Source: Acinetobacter genomosp. 15BJ (lineage in GTDB: Bacteria > Pseudomonadota > Gammaproteobacteria > Pseudomonadales > Moraxellaceae). From it: 64,000 bases of DNA. Positions 1 through 9,115 of the stretch are shown here, one piece after another. Positions within the stretch are counted from its first letter, which is position 1. Every line of letters starts with the position of its first letter. The translations under genes and the position numbers were made by a program. The notes beneath the pieces were generated by a model, which saw nothing but the letters and a program-made list of their open reading frames with translations, was not told where the DNA came from and did no database searches. The stretch lies in contig NZ_KE007347.1 in assembly GCF_000400715.1 (NCBI RefSeq), positions 1,471,382 to 1,535,381 on the forward strand. The letters run 5' to 3'.

Positions 1-1
1 T

Positions 2-403
2 CAGAACGGTTTAAAACGTGGTGAGAATGGTTTAAAAGTCATTATGATGTGTGAACTTCCAACCAATGCATTGTTGGCGGAACAGTTCCTTGAGCACTTC
101 GATGGCTTCTCTATTGGTTCAAATGACTTAACACAATTAACACTCGGTCTTGACCGTGACTCTGGTATCGTATCTCACTTATTCGATGAGCGTGATCCAG
201 CAGTTAAAGCGCTACTTTCTATGGCAATTCATGCTTGCCGTAAAGCAGGAAAATACGTTGGTATTTGTGGTCAAGGTCCTTCGGATCACCCTGACCTTGC
301 TAAATGGCTCATGGAACAAGGTATTGAATCTGTGTCACTTAACCCTGACTCAGTACTTGATACTTGGTTCTTCCTTGCTGAAGAACAAATCAAGAAAGCC
401 TAG
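2..403 (+). CDS. ppsA: Phosphoenolpyruvate synthase, C-terminal end (partial)
   Basis: This is the last ~133 codons of PEP synthase, which converts pyruvate, ATP and water to PEP, AMP and phosphate in gluconeogenesis. The frame is open from base 2, so the gene starts outside the window. The visible part is the PEP-utilising TIM-barrel C-terminus. It has [15 protein letters not shown], the segment [17 protein letters not shown], and the catalytic-cysteine motif [12 protein letters not shown], all close to the Escherichia coli enzyme as I recall it. The stop is followed at once by a terminator. Identity is secure; nothing can be said about the N-terminal domains. Confidence 0.95.
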   Translation, partial: QNGLKRGENGLKVIMMCELPTNALLAEQFLEHFDGFSIGSNDLTQLTLGLDRDSGIVSHLFDERDPAVKALLSMAIHACRKAGKYVGICGQGPSDHPDLAKWLMEQGIESVSLNPDSVLDTWFFLAEEQIKKA

Positions 404-413
404 TCTTTTTTAG

Positions 414-442
414 AAAAAGACCCTCTTTCGTAGGGTCTTTTT
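414..442 (+). terminator. Intrinsic terminator after ppsA
   Basis: AAAGACCCT and AGGGTCTTT form a 9-bp stem around a 7-nt loop, followed by a T run. It lies 11 bases after the ppsA stop. Confidence 0.9.
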
Positions 443-471
443 TCATCTTTCGTAATTGAGATTTTAAAATT

Positions 472-1233
472 ATGCAAATTTACTTGGCTCGTAACAATCA
501 ACAAGCAGGACCTTATAGTCTAGAACAAGTGAACCAAATGCTTGCCAGTCAACAAGTTTTATTGACGGATTTGGCTTGGCATGAAGGTATGGCCGAATGG
601 AAAACACTTGGCGAACTGACACAAGGTAAACTTGTCTACGAACCTGTAGGTTACTCTCCTTTTAGTGCTCAAATTAAAACTGAAACGAACGAACCCGCGT
701 ACAAAATCAAAGTCGAACAGAAAGCACCTGCTTTAGCTCCATTTCATTCTCGCGCCTTAGCTAAAATATTTGATTTAATCCTTTGGCTACCGATGGCATC
801 AATTCCATCTTTCTTTTTTAATGAAAGCCAATATCAAGAGTTGTTTGAAATTCAAAAACAGATGCAAGCCACCCAAATTGCATCGGATAAAGCAGTAGAA
901 TTGCAGCATCAATTGATGCAGCTAATTCCAAATGAAGCATGGATAATGATCTTTGCTTATCTCATTATCATGCTCATGATTCAAGCGTTCTTTATTGCAA
1001 AATCAGGTCAGAGTATTGGTAAAAAAATCGCCAAGATTAAAATTGTGGATGTCGAAACATCAGAAAAAGTCAACACAATTCGGGCCTTTTGGTTGAGAAG
1101 TGTGTTGTTTATCATTCTCAATCTTATCCTTGTACCAATCATTACTGTGATTGATTATGCTTTATTCGCATTTACTAAAAATCGTCAAACTTTGCACGAT
1201 AAATTGGCAAAAACCAAGGTCATTAAGCAGTAA
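472..1233 (+). CDS. GYF_2 / RDD domain membrane protein
   Basis: This 253-residue inner-membrane protein has two parts. Residues 1-50 (LARNNQQAGPYSLEQVNQML, then LAWHEGMAEWKTL) match the GYF_2 (DUF4339) fold, a small likely protein-binding module. Residues ~90-250 match an RDD domain: hydrophobic segments at ~95-116, 155-176 and 204-232, with the basic GQSIGKKIAKIKIVD motif and a final NRQTLHDKLAKTKVI typical of RDD proteins. Function is not established for this fusion; some RDD proteins act in ion or Na+/H+ transport. It stands alone between two terminators, so it is probably monocistronic. Confidence 0.75.
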   Translation: MQIYLARNNQQAGPYSLEQVNQMLASQQVLLTDLAWHEGMAEWKTLGELTQGKLVYEPVGYSPFSAQIKTETNEPAYKIKVEQKAPALAPFHSRALAKIFDLILWLPMASIPSFFFNESQYQELFEIQKQMQATQIASDKAVELQHQLMQLIPNEAWIMIFAYLIIMLMIQAFFIAKSGQSIGKKIAKIKIVDVETSEKVNTIRAFWLRSVLFIILNLILVPIITVIDYALFAFTKNRQTLHDKLAKTKVIKQ

Positions 1234-1250
1234 TCACAAATCGATAAACA

Positions 1251-1273
1251 AAAGAGGATTTATTCCTCTTTTT
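1251..1273 (+). terminator. Intrinsic terminator after the RDD gene
   Basis: AAAGAGGA / TCCTCTTT stem with a 5-nt loop and a following T run, 17 bases after the stop codon. Confidence 0.85.
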
Positions 1274-1532
1274 TTATGTATTAATCTGATATTTATATAA
1301 AAAACACAAATGCAAATAACAATCCCTACAAAATAAATCGGGTTTTAAAACAAGTATTTCACACGACTTTATGAGTAGCTTAGTTTTTCAATATAAGGCA
1401 TAATGCCCAACAACGTTGCGGTGTCGCGTGATTGCTAAGCATTTTTTAACCAATCCTTATCAATCACGCGACACTTTAATCGCTATCCCATAATTTTAAT
1501 TAGGGAATGGGACTCTTCACCGAGGTTGTAAA
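1274..1532 (+). promoter_or_regulatory. cyo operon leader with long inverted repeat
   Basis: This is the ~260-bp non-coding region before cyoA. Positions 1421-1434 (GTGTCGCGTGATTG) and 1461-1474 are perfect reverse complements, with 26 bases between them. This could form a 14-bp stem in the leader RNA, or bind a dimeric regulator. A possible -10 (CATAAT, 1399-1404) lies just upstream, but no good -35 is visible. The stem has no T run after it, so it is not a standard terminator. Confidence 0.6.
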
Positions 1533-2588
1533 ATGAGACAAACGATTTTAGCTGTATTGTCTTTATCAACGATGGCTGCGCTCTTGACTGGGTGCGGCGG
1601 TGATATGGTACTTCTAAACAATAAAGGTCCAGTTGGTCAAGGTCAAAGTAACCTGATGATGACTGCGATCTATTTAATGCTTTTGGTGGTGATTCCATCA
1701 ATCATTATGGCATTATGGTTTGGTTGGAAATATCGCGCATCGAATAAAGATGCAGACTATAAACCTACCTGGGCACACTCTACGACAATTGAGATCGTTG
1801 TATGGGGTGTACCTGTCATTATTATTGGTATTTTAGCTTGGTTAACTTGGTGGGGTTCCCACAAGTACGACCCTTACCGTCCGTTAGAATCAGATAAAGC
1901 ACCATTGACTATTCAAGCTGTCGCTGAACAGTTCAAATGGATTTTTATCTATCCTGAGCAAAACATTGCAACGGTAAACGAAGTACGCTTCCCAGAACAA
2001 ACACCAATAAGCTTTAAGATCACTTCTAACTTCACAATGAACTCATTCTTCATTCCACAGTTAGGCGGCCAGATCTATGCGATGGCTGGTATGCAAACTC
2101 ACCTTCACCTATTAGCAGACGAACCAGGTATCTTCCGTGGTTTCTCAGCAAACTATTCAGGTTACGGTTTCTCACAAATGCGCTTTAAAGCACATAGCGT
2201 GACTGAGCCAGAATTTGCACAATGGGTAGAAGCAGTGAAAGCTGGCAATGGTACAAGTATTAACCCTGAAGCAATTCAAAAAGGCACACTTGACCAAGCT
2301 GAGTTAGCAACACTTAAAGATGGTGATCGTTCTAAACACCAGATCGAGCATTTAGTGAATCGTGCTAAAGCTGCTGGTGATGAAGAAGCGCTTGCTAAAG
2401 CTGAAGCGATGAAACCGTTCCCGACTAAGCCACACCCAGTGACATATTACTCATCAGTTGAGCCAAAATTGTTTGAAACAATCATCAACCACTACATGAG
2501 TAACTATCACGGTGCTGACCATTCTGCTGGACATGATGCAACAGCAGAAACTCATGCTGCAGCAGAACACGCTGCTCAAGGGGAATAA
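1533..2588 (+). CDS. cyoA: Cytochrome bo3 ubiquinol oxidase subunit II
   Basis: Subunit II of the proton-pumping quinol oxidase that takes electrons from ubiquinol to O2 in the inner membrane. The 351-residue protein starts with a lipoprotein signal ending in the lipobox LLTGC (Cys21). It has two membrane helices (~44-66 and ~86-110) and a periplasmic cupredoxin-like domain. The CuA cysteine-rich motif of cytochrome c oxidases is absent, as expected for a quinol oxidase. The C-terminal ~30 residues form a His/Ala-rich tail. It is first in cyoABCDE and 3 bp from cyoB. Confidence 0.95.
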   Translation: MRQTILAVLSLSTMAALLTGCGGDMVLLNNKGPVGQGQSNLMMTAIYLMLLVVIPSIIMALWFGWKYRASNKDADYKPTWAHSTTIEIVVWGVPVIIIGILAWLTWWGSHKYDPYRPLESDKAPLTIQAVAEQFKWIFIYPEQNIATVNEVRFPEQTPISFKITSNFTMNSFFIPQLGGQIYAMAGMQTHLHLLADEPGIFRGFSANYSGYGFSQMRFKAHSVTEPEFAQWVEAVKAGNGTSINPEAIQKGTLDQAELATLKDGDRSKHQIEHLVNRAKAAGDEEALAKAEAMKPFPTKPHPVTYYSSVEPKLFETIINHYMSNYHGADHSAGHDATAETHAAAEHAAQGE

Positions 2589-2591
2589 GAC

Positions 2592-4583
2592 ATGGATATG
2601 ATTTTTGGTAAATTAGGGTGGGATTCTATCCCGACTGAACCCCTTGTACTTGTCACCATGGTCTTTATGGCACTTGGTGCAATTGCTGTATTAGGCGGTA
2701 TCACCTATTTCAAGAAATGGGGATATTTGTGGAACGAATGGTTTATCACTGTAGACCATAAAAAGATTGGTATCATGTATATCATCGTATCTGTGGTCAT
2801 GCTGTTGCGTGGCTTCGCCGATGCGATCATGATGCGTCTACAACTTTTCCTCGCGAAAGGCGGCGGCGAAGGTTATTTACATCCTGACCACTACGACCAG
2901 ATCTTCACCGCGCACGGTGTAATCATGATCTTCTTCGTAGCAATGGGTCTCGTTGTTGGTATGATGAACATCTCTGTACCTTTACAGATTGGTGCTCGTG
3001 ACGTTGCTTTCCCATTATTAAACTCTTTAAGCTTCTGGTTATTCGCTGGTGCTGCTGGTTTAATGATGCTTTCACTTGTATTAGGTGAATTTGCTGCGAC
3101 TGGTTGGATGGCTTACCCTCCTCTATCTGGCATTCAATATTCTCCTGGTGTGGGTGTTGACTACTATATCTGGGCACTTCAGGTTTCTGGTCTAGGTACG
3201 CTTTTATCTGGTGTTAACTTCTTTGTTACCATCATCAAAATGCGTGCACCTGGCATGAAATTGATGGATATGCCTATTTTCACGTGGACTTCACTTTGTA
3301 CGGCTGTATTAATCATTGCATCATTCCCTGTATTAACAGGTACGCTTGCAATGCTTACTTTAGACCGTTACTTCGGCTTCCATTTCTTCACAAATGAGCT
3401 TGGCGGTAGCCCAATGCTTTATGTGAACTTGATCTGGACATGGGGTCACCCTGAAGTATATATCTTAGTATTACCAGCATTTGGTTTATACTCAGAAATC
3501 GTTGCAACCTTCTCTCGTAAAGCGTTGTTCGGTTATAAGTCTATGGTGTATGCGACGATTGCGATTACTGTACTTGCGTTCGTTGTATGGCTTCACCACT
3601 TCTTCACCATGGGTGCTGGTGCGAACGTTAACGCGTTCTTCGGTATCATGACCATGGTTATTGCGATTCCTACAGGTGTGAAAATCTTCTCTTGGTTATT
3701 CACAATGTATAAAGGTCGCATCACCTATACAACACCTATGTTATGGACGCTTGGCTTCCTTGTAACATTCGGTATCGGTGGTTTAACTGGTGTACTTATG
3801 GCTGTTCCACCTGCGGACTTCCTTGTACATAACTCATTATTCTTGATCGCTCACTTCCATAACGTAATTATCGGTGGTGTGGTGTTTGGTATGTTTGCCG
3901 GCATCATCTTCTACTGGCCGAAAATGTTTGGTTGGAAGCTCAACGAAGCATGGGGTAAAGCTGCGTTCTGGTTCTGGTTCATTGGTTTCTATTTTGCATT
4001 CATGCCACTTTATATCCTTGGTTTCATGGGTATGACTCGTCGTTTGAATACATATGACAACCCTGAGTGGGATCCATACTTAGCGATTGCATTGTTTGGT
4101 GCTGTTCTTATCGCGATCGGTATTGCATGTTTCTTAATGCAAATCATCGTTGGTTTCTTACAACGTAAGGACAACATGGACCATACAGGCGATCCATGGG
4201 ATAGCCGTACCCTTGAATGGGCAACGTCATCTCCTGCTCCGTTCTATAACTTTGCGCATGAACCAGATGCTAGCGGCGTTGACCGTTTCTGGACTGACAA
4301 AGAAAATGGTGTAGCATACGCACGTAACACTAAATATGAAGACATCCACATGCCGACTGATCGTGCTGCTGGTTTTGTCATTGCAATGTTCATTACAATT
4401 CTTGGCTTTGCACTCATCTGGCATATTTGGTGGCTCGCTGTTGTTTCATTCGTTTCAGCTATTGTTAGCTTGATCGTAAGCTCATTCACTAAGAATGTTG
4501 ATTACTACGTTCCTGCTGCTGAAGTTGAGCGTATTGAAAACGAACGCTATGCTTTACTTGAAAAACACTTGAAGAAGGACTAA
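2592..4583 (+). CDS. cyoB: Cytochrome bo3 ubiquinol oxidase subunit I
   Basis: Catalytic subunit of the bo3 oxidase, carrying haem b, haem o3 and CuB. The 663-residue length matches the family. Compared with E. coli numbering the residues are shifted by +2. His108 (TAHGV) and His423 (IAHFHNV) fit the haem b and CuB-site histidines. The sequence [12 protein letters not shown] holds the CuB histidine and cross-linked tyrosine, and WLHHFF the two further CuB histidines. Ubiquinol-site residues Arg73, Asp77, His100 and Gln103 are all present. About 15 transmembrane helices are expected. Confidence 0.97.
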   Translation: MDMIFGKLGWDSIPTEPLVLVTMVFMALGAIAVLGGITYFKKWGYLWNEWFITVDHKKIGIMYIIVSVVMLLRGFADAIMMRLQLFLAKGGGEGYLHPDHYDQIFTAHGVIMIFFVAMGLVVGMMNISVPLQIGARDVAFPLLNSLSFWLFAGAAGLMMLSLVLGEFAATGWMAYPPLSGIQYSPGVGVDYYIWALQVSGLGTLLSGVNFFVTIIKMRAPGMKLMDMPIFTWTSLCTAVLIIASFPVLTGTLAMLTLDRYFGFHFFTNELGGSPMLYVNLIWTWGHPEVYILVLPAFGLYSEIVATFSRKALFGYKSMVYATIAITVLAFVVWLHHFFTMGAGANVNAFFGIMTMVIAIPTGVKIFSWLFTMYKGRITYTTPMLWTLGFLVTFGIGGLTGVLMAVPPADFLVHNSLFLIAHFHNVIIGGVVFGMFAGIIFYWPKMFGWKLNEAWGKAAFWFWFIGFYFAFMPLYILGFMGMTRRLNTYDNPEWDPYLAIALFGAVLIAIGIACFLMQIIVGFLQRKDNMDHTGDPWDSRTLEWATSSPAPFYNFAHEPDASGVDRFWTDKENGVAYARNTKYEDIHMPTDRAAGFVIAMFITILGFALIWHIWWLAVVSFVSAIVSLIVSSFTKNVDYYVPAAEVERIENERYALLEKHLKKD

Positions 4584-4587
4584 GGAA

Positions 4588-5208
4588 ATGGCTGAAGTAC
4601 TTCATCACGACAACCACGGCCACGATGGTCATCATGAACATGATGATACTGACTTAACGGTCTTTGGTTTCTGGACATACTTGATGAGTGACTTGATTCT
4701 TTTCGGATCACTCTTCATTGCGTTCGCTGTATTAAGCAGTCATATCCCGCCAGGAACCCCAAGTGCATATGACCTGTTCCATGATTCTTTAGGTTTCGTG
4801 TTAACTGAAACATTTGCCTTATTGATTTCATCGGTAACATTTGGTTTTGCTGTACTTGCATCTTATAAAAAGAATGTAAATCAAGTAATCACTTGGTTGT
4901 TTGTTACATTCCTTTTTGGTGCATCGTTCATTGGTATGGAAATCTATGAGTTCCATCACCTTGTACACGAAGGCCATGGTCCAACACACAGTGCATTCTT
5001 ATCTGCATTCTTTACCTTGGTTGGTACACACGGTATTCACGTAACTTCTGGTTTAGTGTGGATGCTGGTATTAATCTACCAAATTAAAAAGAATGGTTTG
5101 ACTTTACCGAATACACGTCGTCTTGCTTGCTTAAGCTTGTTCTGGCACTTCCTTGACATCGTTTGGATCTGTGTATTCAGCGTCGTTTACTTACTGGGAG
5201 TTCTCTAA
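4588..5208 (+). CDS. cyoC: Cytochrome bo3 ubiquinol oxidase subunit III
   Basis: Subunit III of the bo3 oxidase, a five-helix membrane protein of 206 residues that stabilises the complex. The N-terminal 20 residues are His/Asp-rich ([15 protein letters not shown]), then helices begin at [31 protein letters not shown] and [13 protein letters not shown] are characteristic of the COX3 family. The start is 4 bp after the cyoB stop, with AAGGA just before it. Its stop codon overlaps the cyoD start by one base. Confidence 0.95.
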   Translation: MAEVLHHDNHGHDGHHEHDDTDLTVFGFWTYLMSDLILFGSLFIAFAVLSSHIPPGTPSAYDLFHDSLGFVLTETFALLISSVTFGFAVLASYKKNVNQVITWLFVTFLFGASFIGMEIYEFHHLVHEGHGPTHSAFLSAFFTLVGTHGIHVTSGLVWMLVLIYQIKKNGLTLPNTRRLACLSLFWHFLDIVWICVFSVVYLLGVL

Positions 5209-5537
5209 TGAGTAGTCATGACCATAATGCTGCAGGTGCGTCACACGGTAACTTCAAACAATACACGATTGGATTTATCCTATCTGTCATCCTCACCATC
5301 ATCCCTTTCGGGATGGTGATGGCTGGTGGTTTTAGTCGTGGCATTTTAGTTACAGTAATTGCAATTACTGCTGTTGCTCAGGTACTTGTACAACTTGTGT
5401 ATTTCTTACACATGAATACATCATCTGACCAACGTTGGAACCTTATTGCATTTATCTACACAATCTTATGTATCGCTGTACTCTTAGTCGGCTCTGTGTG
5501 GATTATGAATTACCTACACTACAACATGATGATCTAA
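5208..5537 (+). CDS. cyoD: Cytochrome bo3 ubiquinol oxidase subunit IV
   Basis: The small three-helix subunit IV of the bo3 oxidase (109 residues). I chose the ATG at 5208 ([15 protein letters not shown]) over the upstream in-frame start at 5163. It has GGGAG upstream, overlaps the cyoC stop by one base (TAATG), and gives the usual family length. VAQVLVQLVYFLHM is the conserved core helix. Translation is probably coupled to cyoC. Confidence 0.95.
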   Translation: MSSHDHNAAGASHGNFKQYTIGFILSVILTIIPFGMVMAGGFSRGILVTVIAITAVAQVLVQLVYFLHMNTSSDQRWNLIAFIYTILCIAVLLVGSVWIMNYLHYNMMI

Positions 5538-5547
5538 ACTGATCGTC

Positions 5548-6426
5548 ATGTGGAAAAAGTACTTATTCCTGACTAAACCAGGAATTCTCTTCGGTAATTT
5601 TATTACCACCTTGGGCGGCTTCTTCTTAGCCGCCCAAGGCTCTATAGACTGCCTCTTATTATTACTTACTCTTCTCGGAACAACATTAGTGGTTGCTTCT
5701 GGTTGTGTAGTCAATAACGTAATTGATCAAGACATCGATCAGAAAATGCAGCGCACCATGAACCGTGCACTTGTGACGAAAACCATTTCCCCTACTGTTG
5801 CCATGTGCTATGCGCTGGTTTTAGGTGTAATTGGCTTTAGCATGCTCTGGTTTTATGTTAATGCTTATGCTTTTTTATTCGCTGTTATTGGTTTTGTGGT
5901 CTATGTCGGTTTTTATAGTTTGTGGAGTAAACGCACCACAATCCATCAAACCGTGATCGGTAGTATTTCTGGAGCGAGTCCACCTGTTATTGGTTATGTG
6001 GCTGTAAGTCATCAGTTCGATATGGCGGCCCTATTGATCTTTGTTGCATATGCTTTATGGCAAATGCCGCATTCATGGGCGATCGCAATTTATCGTTTTG
6101 ACGACTACAAAAATGCAGGCGTTCCTATTTTACCTGTAGCCCGTTCAATCCTTAGAACAAAAATCGAATCACTGATTTATGTGGTTTTATTTACTCTAGC
6201 GATGAATGCTTTATATGTATATGGATACACCAATATCGTGTTCTTGGTCATCTGTAATATACTTTGCATTTACTGGTTCTACATTGCTATTTTAGGATTC
6301 AAGGCCGAAGATGATCAGCTTTGGGCCAAACGCTTTTTCCTTTTCTCAGTAATCCTCATTACTGTTATCAGTTTAAGCTTTAGCTTCACCTTTAAAAGCC
6401 CTGCACCATTCTTTCCTATTTTTTAA
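5548..6426 (+). CDS. cyoE: Protohaem IX farnesyltransferase (haem O synthase)
   Basis: Adds a farnesyl group to haem B to make haem O, the cofactor of the bo3 oxidase encoded just upstream. The 292-residue UbiA-family membrane protein has the first Asp-rich prenyl-diphosphate motif, NNVIDQDIDQKMQRTMNRA, and the second, YRFDDYKNAGVPILPV, in the expected places. WQMPHSWAIAIYR is also diagnostic. It is the last gene of the operon, 10 bp after cyoD, and ends at a strong terminator. Confidence 0.95.
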   Translation: MWKKYLFLTKPGILFGNFITTLGGFFLAAQGSIDCLLLLLTLLGTTLVVASGCVVNNVIDQDIDQKMQRTMNRALVTKTISPTVAMCYALVLGVIGFSMLWFYVNAYAFLFAVIGFVVYVGFYSLWSKRTTIHQTVIGSISGASPPVIGYVAVSHQFDMAALLIFVAYALWQMPHSWAIAIYRFDDYKNAGVPILPVARSILRTKIESLIYVVLFTLAMNALYVYGYTNIVFLVICNILCIYWFYIAILGFKAEDDQLWAKRFFLFSVILITVISLSFSFTFKSPAPFFPIF

Positions 6427-6452
6427 AAAGATAGAGAATGCTCTATCTTTTT
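6425..6452 (+). terminator. Intrinsic terminator of the cyo operon
   Basis: AAAAAGATAGAG / CTCTATCTTTTT perfect 12-bp stem with a 4-nt AATG loop. It begins in the cyoE stop codon. Confidence 0.9.
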
Positions 6453-6584
6453 ATGCTCTCCCAATTTTTATCATTTCGTGCAATAAAAACATTCCGTTCT
6501 TTATTGCCTAAATGAAACAAGCCTAGACTAAATTCCAAACCAGTCGTTACATACAACCTTTAAAGATTAACCTGCAACACTACT

Positions 6585-7079
6585 CTAACCCAAAAACTCA
6601 CTGTCTGGCTCAAAACGTCTAAAAAATTGATCAATATTATGTGGATATTTTTGATCTAAGTTTTGCCACAAACCTTTTGGTAACGGGATAAACTCCAATG
6701 TATCGGACTCATCAGAAGCCACACAAAAGCGGATTTCATAATCAGGCTGCAAAATTTGATTGAGTGCTTTTAAGGTGGTATCCCGATCTGCGCCCTCACC
6801 TTGATAAGGAATAATCAAAGTTTGATTCTGATAATAAACAGTAATGGTAACCCCTTGCAGGTTATCTGCATTTTGTGTCTCTGCCCGTAAACTCCCCGTT
6901 TGTAAAATATTTTCACAATATTCAATAATCGCCTCATCCTCTTCACGCCAATCGACGATCATTAAGATTTGGTAAATGTCACCTTCGTATTCCTCAAAAG
7001 CGTCTAAATATGCCTCTTCAGTATTCGACTGCAAAATAGACTCAAGCAAGGCGACTGTCTTTATAAATTGTGGTCCCAT
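6585..7079 (-). CDS. Hypothetical acidic protein
   Basis: A 164-residue soluble, acidic protein with no signal peptide or membrane segment. I do not recognise the family. The N-terminal half is helical in appearance (QFIKTVALLESILQSNTEEAYLDAFEEYEGD). The middle looks like beta strands (GVTITVYYQNQTLIIPYQGEGADRD), and the end is LDQKYPHNIDQFFRRFEPDSEFLG. It could be a small immunity-like or regulatory protein, but nothing supports that directly. It is convergent with cyoE and divergent from the rpsF operon. Confidence 0.7.
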   Translation of the reverse strand: MGPQFIKTVALLESILQSNTEEAYLDAFEEYEGDIYQILMIVDWREEDEAIIEYCENILQTGSLRAETQNADNLQGVTITVYYQNQTLIIPYQGEGADRDTTLKALNQILQPDYEIRFCVASDESDTLEFIPLPKGLWQNLDQKYPHNIDQFFRRFEPDSEFLG

Positions 7080-7131
7080 TTTTATTACCTATTTTTAATT
7101 TAAAAAATATATCGCAAAGACTATGGCAAAT

Positions 7132-7160
7132 TTGCTTTATAGCGTCAATTTGCATATAAT
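7132..7160 (+). promoter_or_regulatory. Sigma-70 promoter of the rpsF operon
   Basis: TTGCTT (7132-7137) and a perfect TATAAT (7155-7160) are separated by 17 bp. The predicted transcript start is ~7167, giving a leader of about 88 nt before rpsF. Confidence 0.8.
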
Positions 7161-7225
7161 CCCCGCTTCGCAATTTGCGACATAACTTTTTAGTTATGAC
7201 TCCTTGCTTCTAATTTTTTTAATTA

Positions 7226-7250
7226 GGGGCTGCTTAAACCGTAAGGAGCT
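7226..7250 (+). promoter_or_regulatory. Putative S6:S18 autoregulatory leader element
   Basis: CTTA (7233-7236) and TAAG (7242-7245) can pair around AACCG, and flanking GG/CT bases extend the stem weakly. Known rpsF leaders carry a small hairpin with a CCG trinucleotide that binds the S6:S18 complex. Here the hairpin also covers the first bases of the AAGGAG ribosome-binding site of rpsF. That it acts as the autoregulatory element is inference. Confidence 0.45.
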
Positions 7251-7254
7251 GACA

Positions 7255-7638
7255 ATGCGTCACTACGAAATCGTACTATTGGTACATCCAGACCAAAGCG
7301 ATCAAGTTGTAGGTATGGTTGAACGCTATATCTCTCAGATCAAAGAAGCTGAAGGTCAAATTCACCGTTTAGAAGATTGGGGCCGCCGCCAATTGGCTTA
7401 CCCGATTAACAAAATTCACAAAGCACACTACATTCTTATGAATGTTGAATGTGGTCAAACGACTCTTGATGAGTTAGAAGAATTGTTCCGTTATAACGAT
7501 GCAATTATTCGTAACATCATTATCCGTCGTGAAAACGCAATTACTGAAGAATCTTTGCTTGCTAAAAGTGCTGAAGAAAAACGTGCGCGTAAAGCTCAAC
7601 GTGAAGAAGCACAACAAGCAGTTCCAGAAGCTGAATAA
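7255..7638 (+). CDS. rpsF: 30S ribosomal protein S6
   Basis: Small-subunit protein S6 (127 residues), which pairs with S18 on the 16S platform. I chose the ATG at 7255 ([18 protein letters not shown]) because AAGGAG lies 6 bases upstream and it gives the family length; an in-frame start at 7204 adds 17 unlike residues. [21 protein letters not shown] is the conserved core. The C-terminus is a charged Lys/Arg/Glu tail. Confidence 0.97.
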   Translation: MRHYEIVLLVHPDQSDQVVGMVERYISQIKEAEGQIHRLEDWGRRQLAYPINKIHKAHYILMNVECGQTTLDELEELFRYNDAIIRNIIIRRENAITEESLLAKSAEEKRARKAQREEAQQAVPEAE

Positions 7639-7649
7639 GGAGAACATCA

Positions 7650-7877
7650 ATGGCACGTTTTTACCGTCGTCGCAAGTTCTGCCGCTTTACAGCTGAGAAT
7701 GTTGCGTACATCGACTACAAAGATATCGACACATTAAAACAGTACATCACTGAAAACGGCAAGATTGTTCCTAGCCGTATTACAGGTACTAAAGCTCGTT
7801 ATCAACGTCAATTAGCGTTAGCTATTAAACAAGCTCGCTATTTGTCTTTGATTCCGTACACTGACAACCATAAGTAA
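7650..7877 (+). CDS. rpsR: 30S ribosomal protein S18
   Basis: Small-subunit protein S18 (75 residues), partner of S6. [13 protein letters not shown] and the C-terminal [25 protein letters not shown] are diagnostic. AAGGAG precedes the start, 11 bp after rpsF. The primosomal gene priB that sits between rpsF and rpsR in enterobacteria is absent. Confidence 0.98.
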
Positions 7878-7889
7878 GTGAGGTGAGCT

Positions 7890-8336
7890 GTGGACGTTAT
7901 CTTATTACAACGCATTAAAAACCTTGGTAAATTAGGCGACAAAGTATCAGTTAAAGCTGGTTACGGTCGTAACTTCTTGATCCCTCAAGGTAAAGCTGTA
8001 GCTGCAACAGAAGCAAACACTGCTGCTTTTGAAGCTCGTCGTGCTGAACTTGAGAAGCAAGAAGCTGAAGTATTAGCTGCTGCGAATGCACGTGCTGAAC
8101 AATTGAACGAAGTTAACATCGTAATCACTGCGAAAGCTGGTGACGAAGGTAAACTCTTCGGTTCTATCGGTACTCGTGACATCGCTGATGCTTTAACTAA
8201 TGCTGGTCTTGTTGTAGACCGTGCAGAAGTTCGTTTACCAAACGGTGCGCTTCGTCACACTGGTGAATTCAACATCGCAATCCAATTGCATCATGATGTT
8301 GTTGCTGAAGTTCTCGTTACTATCGTATCTGAGTAA
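7890..8336 (+). CDS. rplI: 50S ribosomal protein L9
   Basis: Large-subunit protein L9 (148 residues), with the usual layout: an N-terminal RNA-binding domain ([30 protein letters not shown]), a long connecting helix (~45-75, Ala/Glu-rich) and a C-terminal domain ([20 protein letters not shown]). It uses a GTG start preceded by GAGGTGAG. It is the last gene of the operon and ends at a terminator. Confidence 0.97.
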   Translation: MDVILLQRIKNLGKLGDKVSVKAGYGRNFLIPQGKAVAATEANTAAFEARRAELEKQEAEVLAAANARAEQLNEVNIVITAKAGDEGKLFGSIGTRDIADALTNAGLVVDRAEVRLPNGALRHTGEFNIAIQLHHDVVAEVLVTIVSE

Positions 8337-8345
8337 TTTCTGCAT

Positions 8346-8377
8346 AAAAAAGAGCATGTTTTACATGCTCTTTTTTT
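8346..8377 (+). terminator. Intrinsic terminator of rpsF-rpsR-rplI
   Basis: AGAGCATGT / ACATGCTCT stem with a short loop, flanked by A and T runs. Confidence 0.9.
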
Positions 8378-8427
8378 ATATCTATTGTTTTTGTTTTCTT
8401 AAATAATACTATTCATTGAAAATACAG

Positions 8428-8982
8428 TTAACGCATCTCCAATAAATATTTCACATAATTTACTGCACTCTGATTGATTTCATTCCCAGTAGGTTGAGCC
8501 TCTCCTTCTTCTGGGTTGGTATCCATTCCATAAAAAGCAAACATCGGCTGATAATCGGCCTTCACATACCGTGCAGTTAATTCAAATGGTAAACATAACT
8601 CTTTTAAACTAAATTGGTAGCGACCATCTGCTGAATAATCTTTCTGTTTGATCCCGGCCGATACCGCAAGCGCTATTTTCTTGTTTTTTAATTGATTGCC
8701 TGCGGAGCCATAAGCCCAGCCATAGGTTAGTACCTCATCCAACCACTGTTTCAATAAGGGTGGACAATTAAACCAATAGATCGGAAATTGAAAGACCAAA
8801 TTCTGATGTGCCTCAACCAATGCTTGTTCTCTTGCTACATCAATATGACCATCAGGGTAGTTTTGATGTAGCTGATGGATGGTAAATTCATCTGGATATT
8901 GAGCTAATTCTTCAATCCAACGTTTGTTAATAACAGAATTATGAATATCAGGATGAGCAATAATCACGAGTGTTTTTTTCAT
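8428..8982 (-). CDS. NAD(P)H-dependent oxidoreductase (flavodoxin-like fold)
   Basis: A 184-residue FMN/FAD oxidoreductase of the NQO1/KefF/YwrO type (Flavodoxin_2). KTLVIIAHPDIHNSVINKRW is the flavin-phosphate loop, and LVFQFPIYWFNCPPLLKQWLDEVLTYGWAYG is the typical family core. It likely reduces quinones or other electrophiles using NAD(P)H in the cytosol. It is divergent from an HxlR-type regulator 133 bp away, a common pairing in which the regulator senses electrophiles and controls the reductase. The exact substrate is unknown. Confidence 0.85.
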   Translation of the reverse strand: MKKTLVIIAHPDIHNSVINKRWIEELAQYPDEFTIHQLHQNYPDGHIDVAREQALVEAHQNLVFQFPIYWFNCPPLLKQWLDEVLTYGWAYGSAGNQLKNKKIALAVSAGIKQKDYSADGRYQFSLKELCLPFELTARYVKADYQPMFAFYGMDTNPEEGEAQPTGNEINQSAVNYVKYLLEMR

Positions 8983-9115
8983 TTCAAATTCATCCCATCG
9001 GACACTTAAGTCGTTCAGTAATCAGTACGAAATTGATTATAAAAGTATGCTTTCAAGAATATAAGTACGGTCATTAAGGTTATATACTAGACTAAAAGTT
9101 AGTGTCGGAAAAATT
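8983..9115. promoter_or_regulatory. Divergent promoter region with short inverted repeat
   Basis: ACTAA-AAG-TTAGT at 9091-9103 is a 5-bp-arm palindrome just upstream of the HxlR gene. A half-similar ACTAG lies directly before it. These are candidate operator bases for the HxlR-type regulator. This is weak evidence, from position and symmetry only. Confidence 0.35.

Noticed and set aside
7204..7254. 17-residue extension of S6
   Set aside because: The strong AAGGAG before 7255 and the family length favour the shorter protein.
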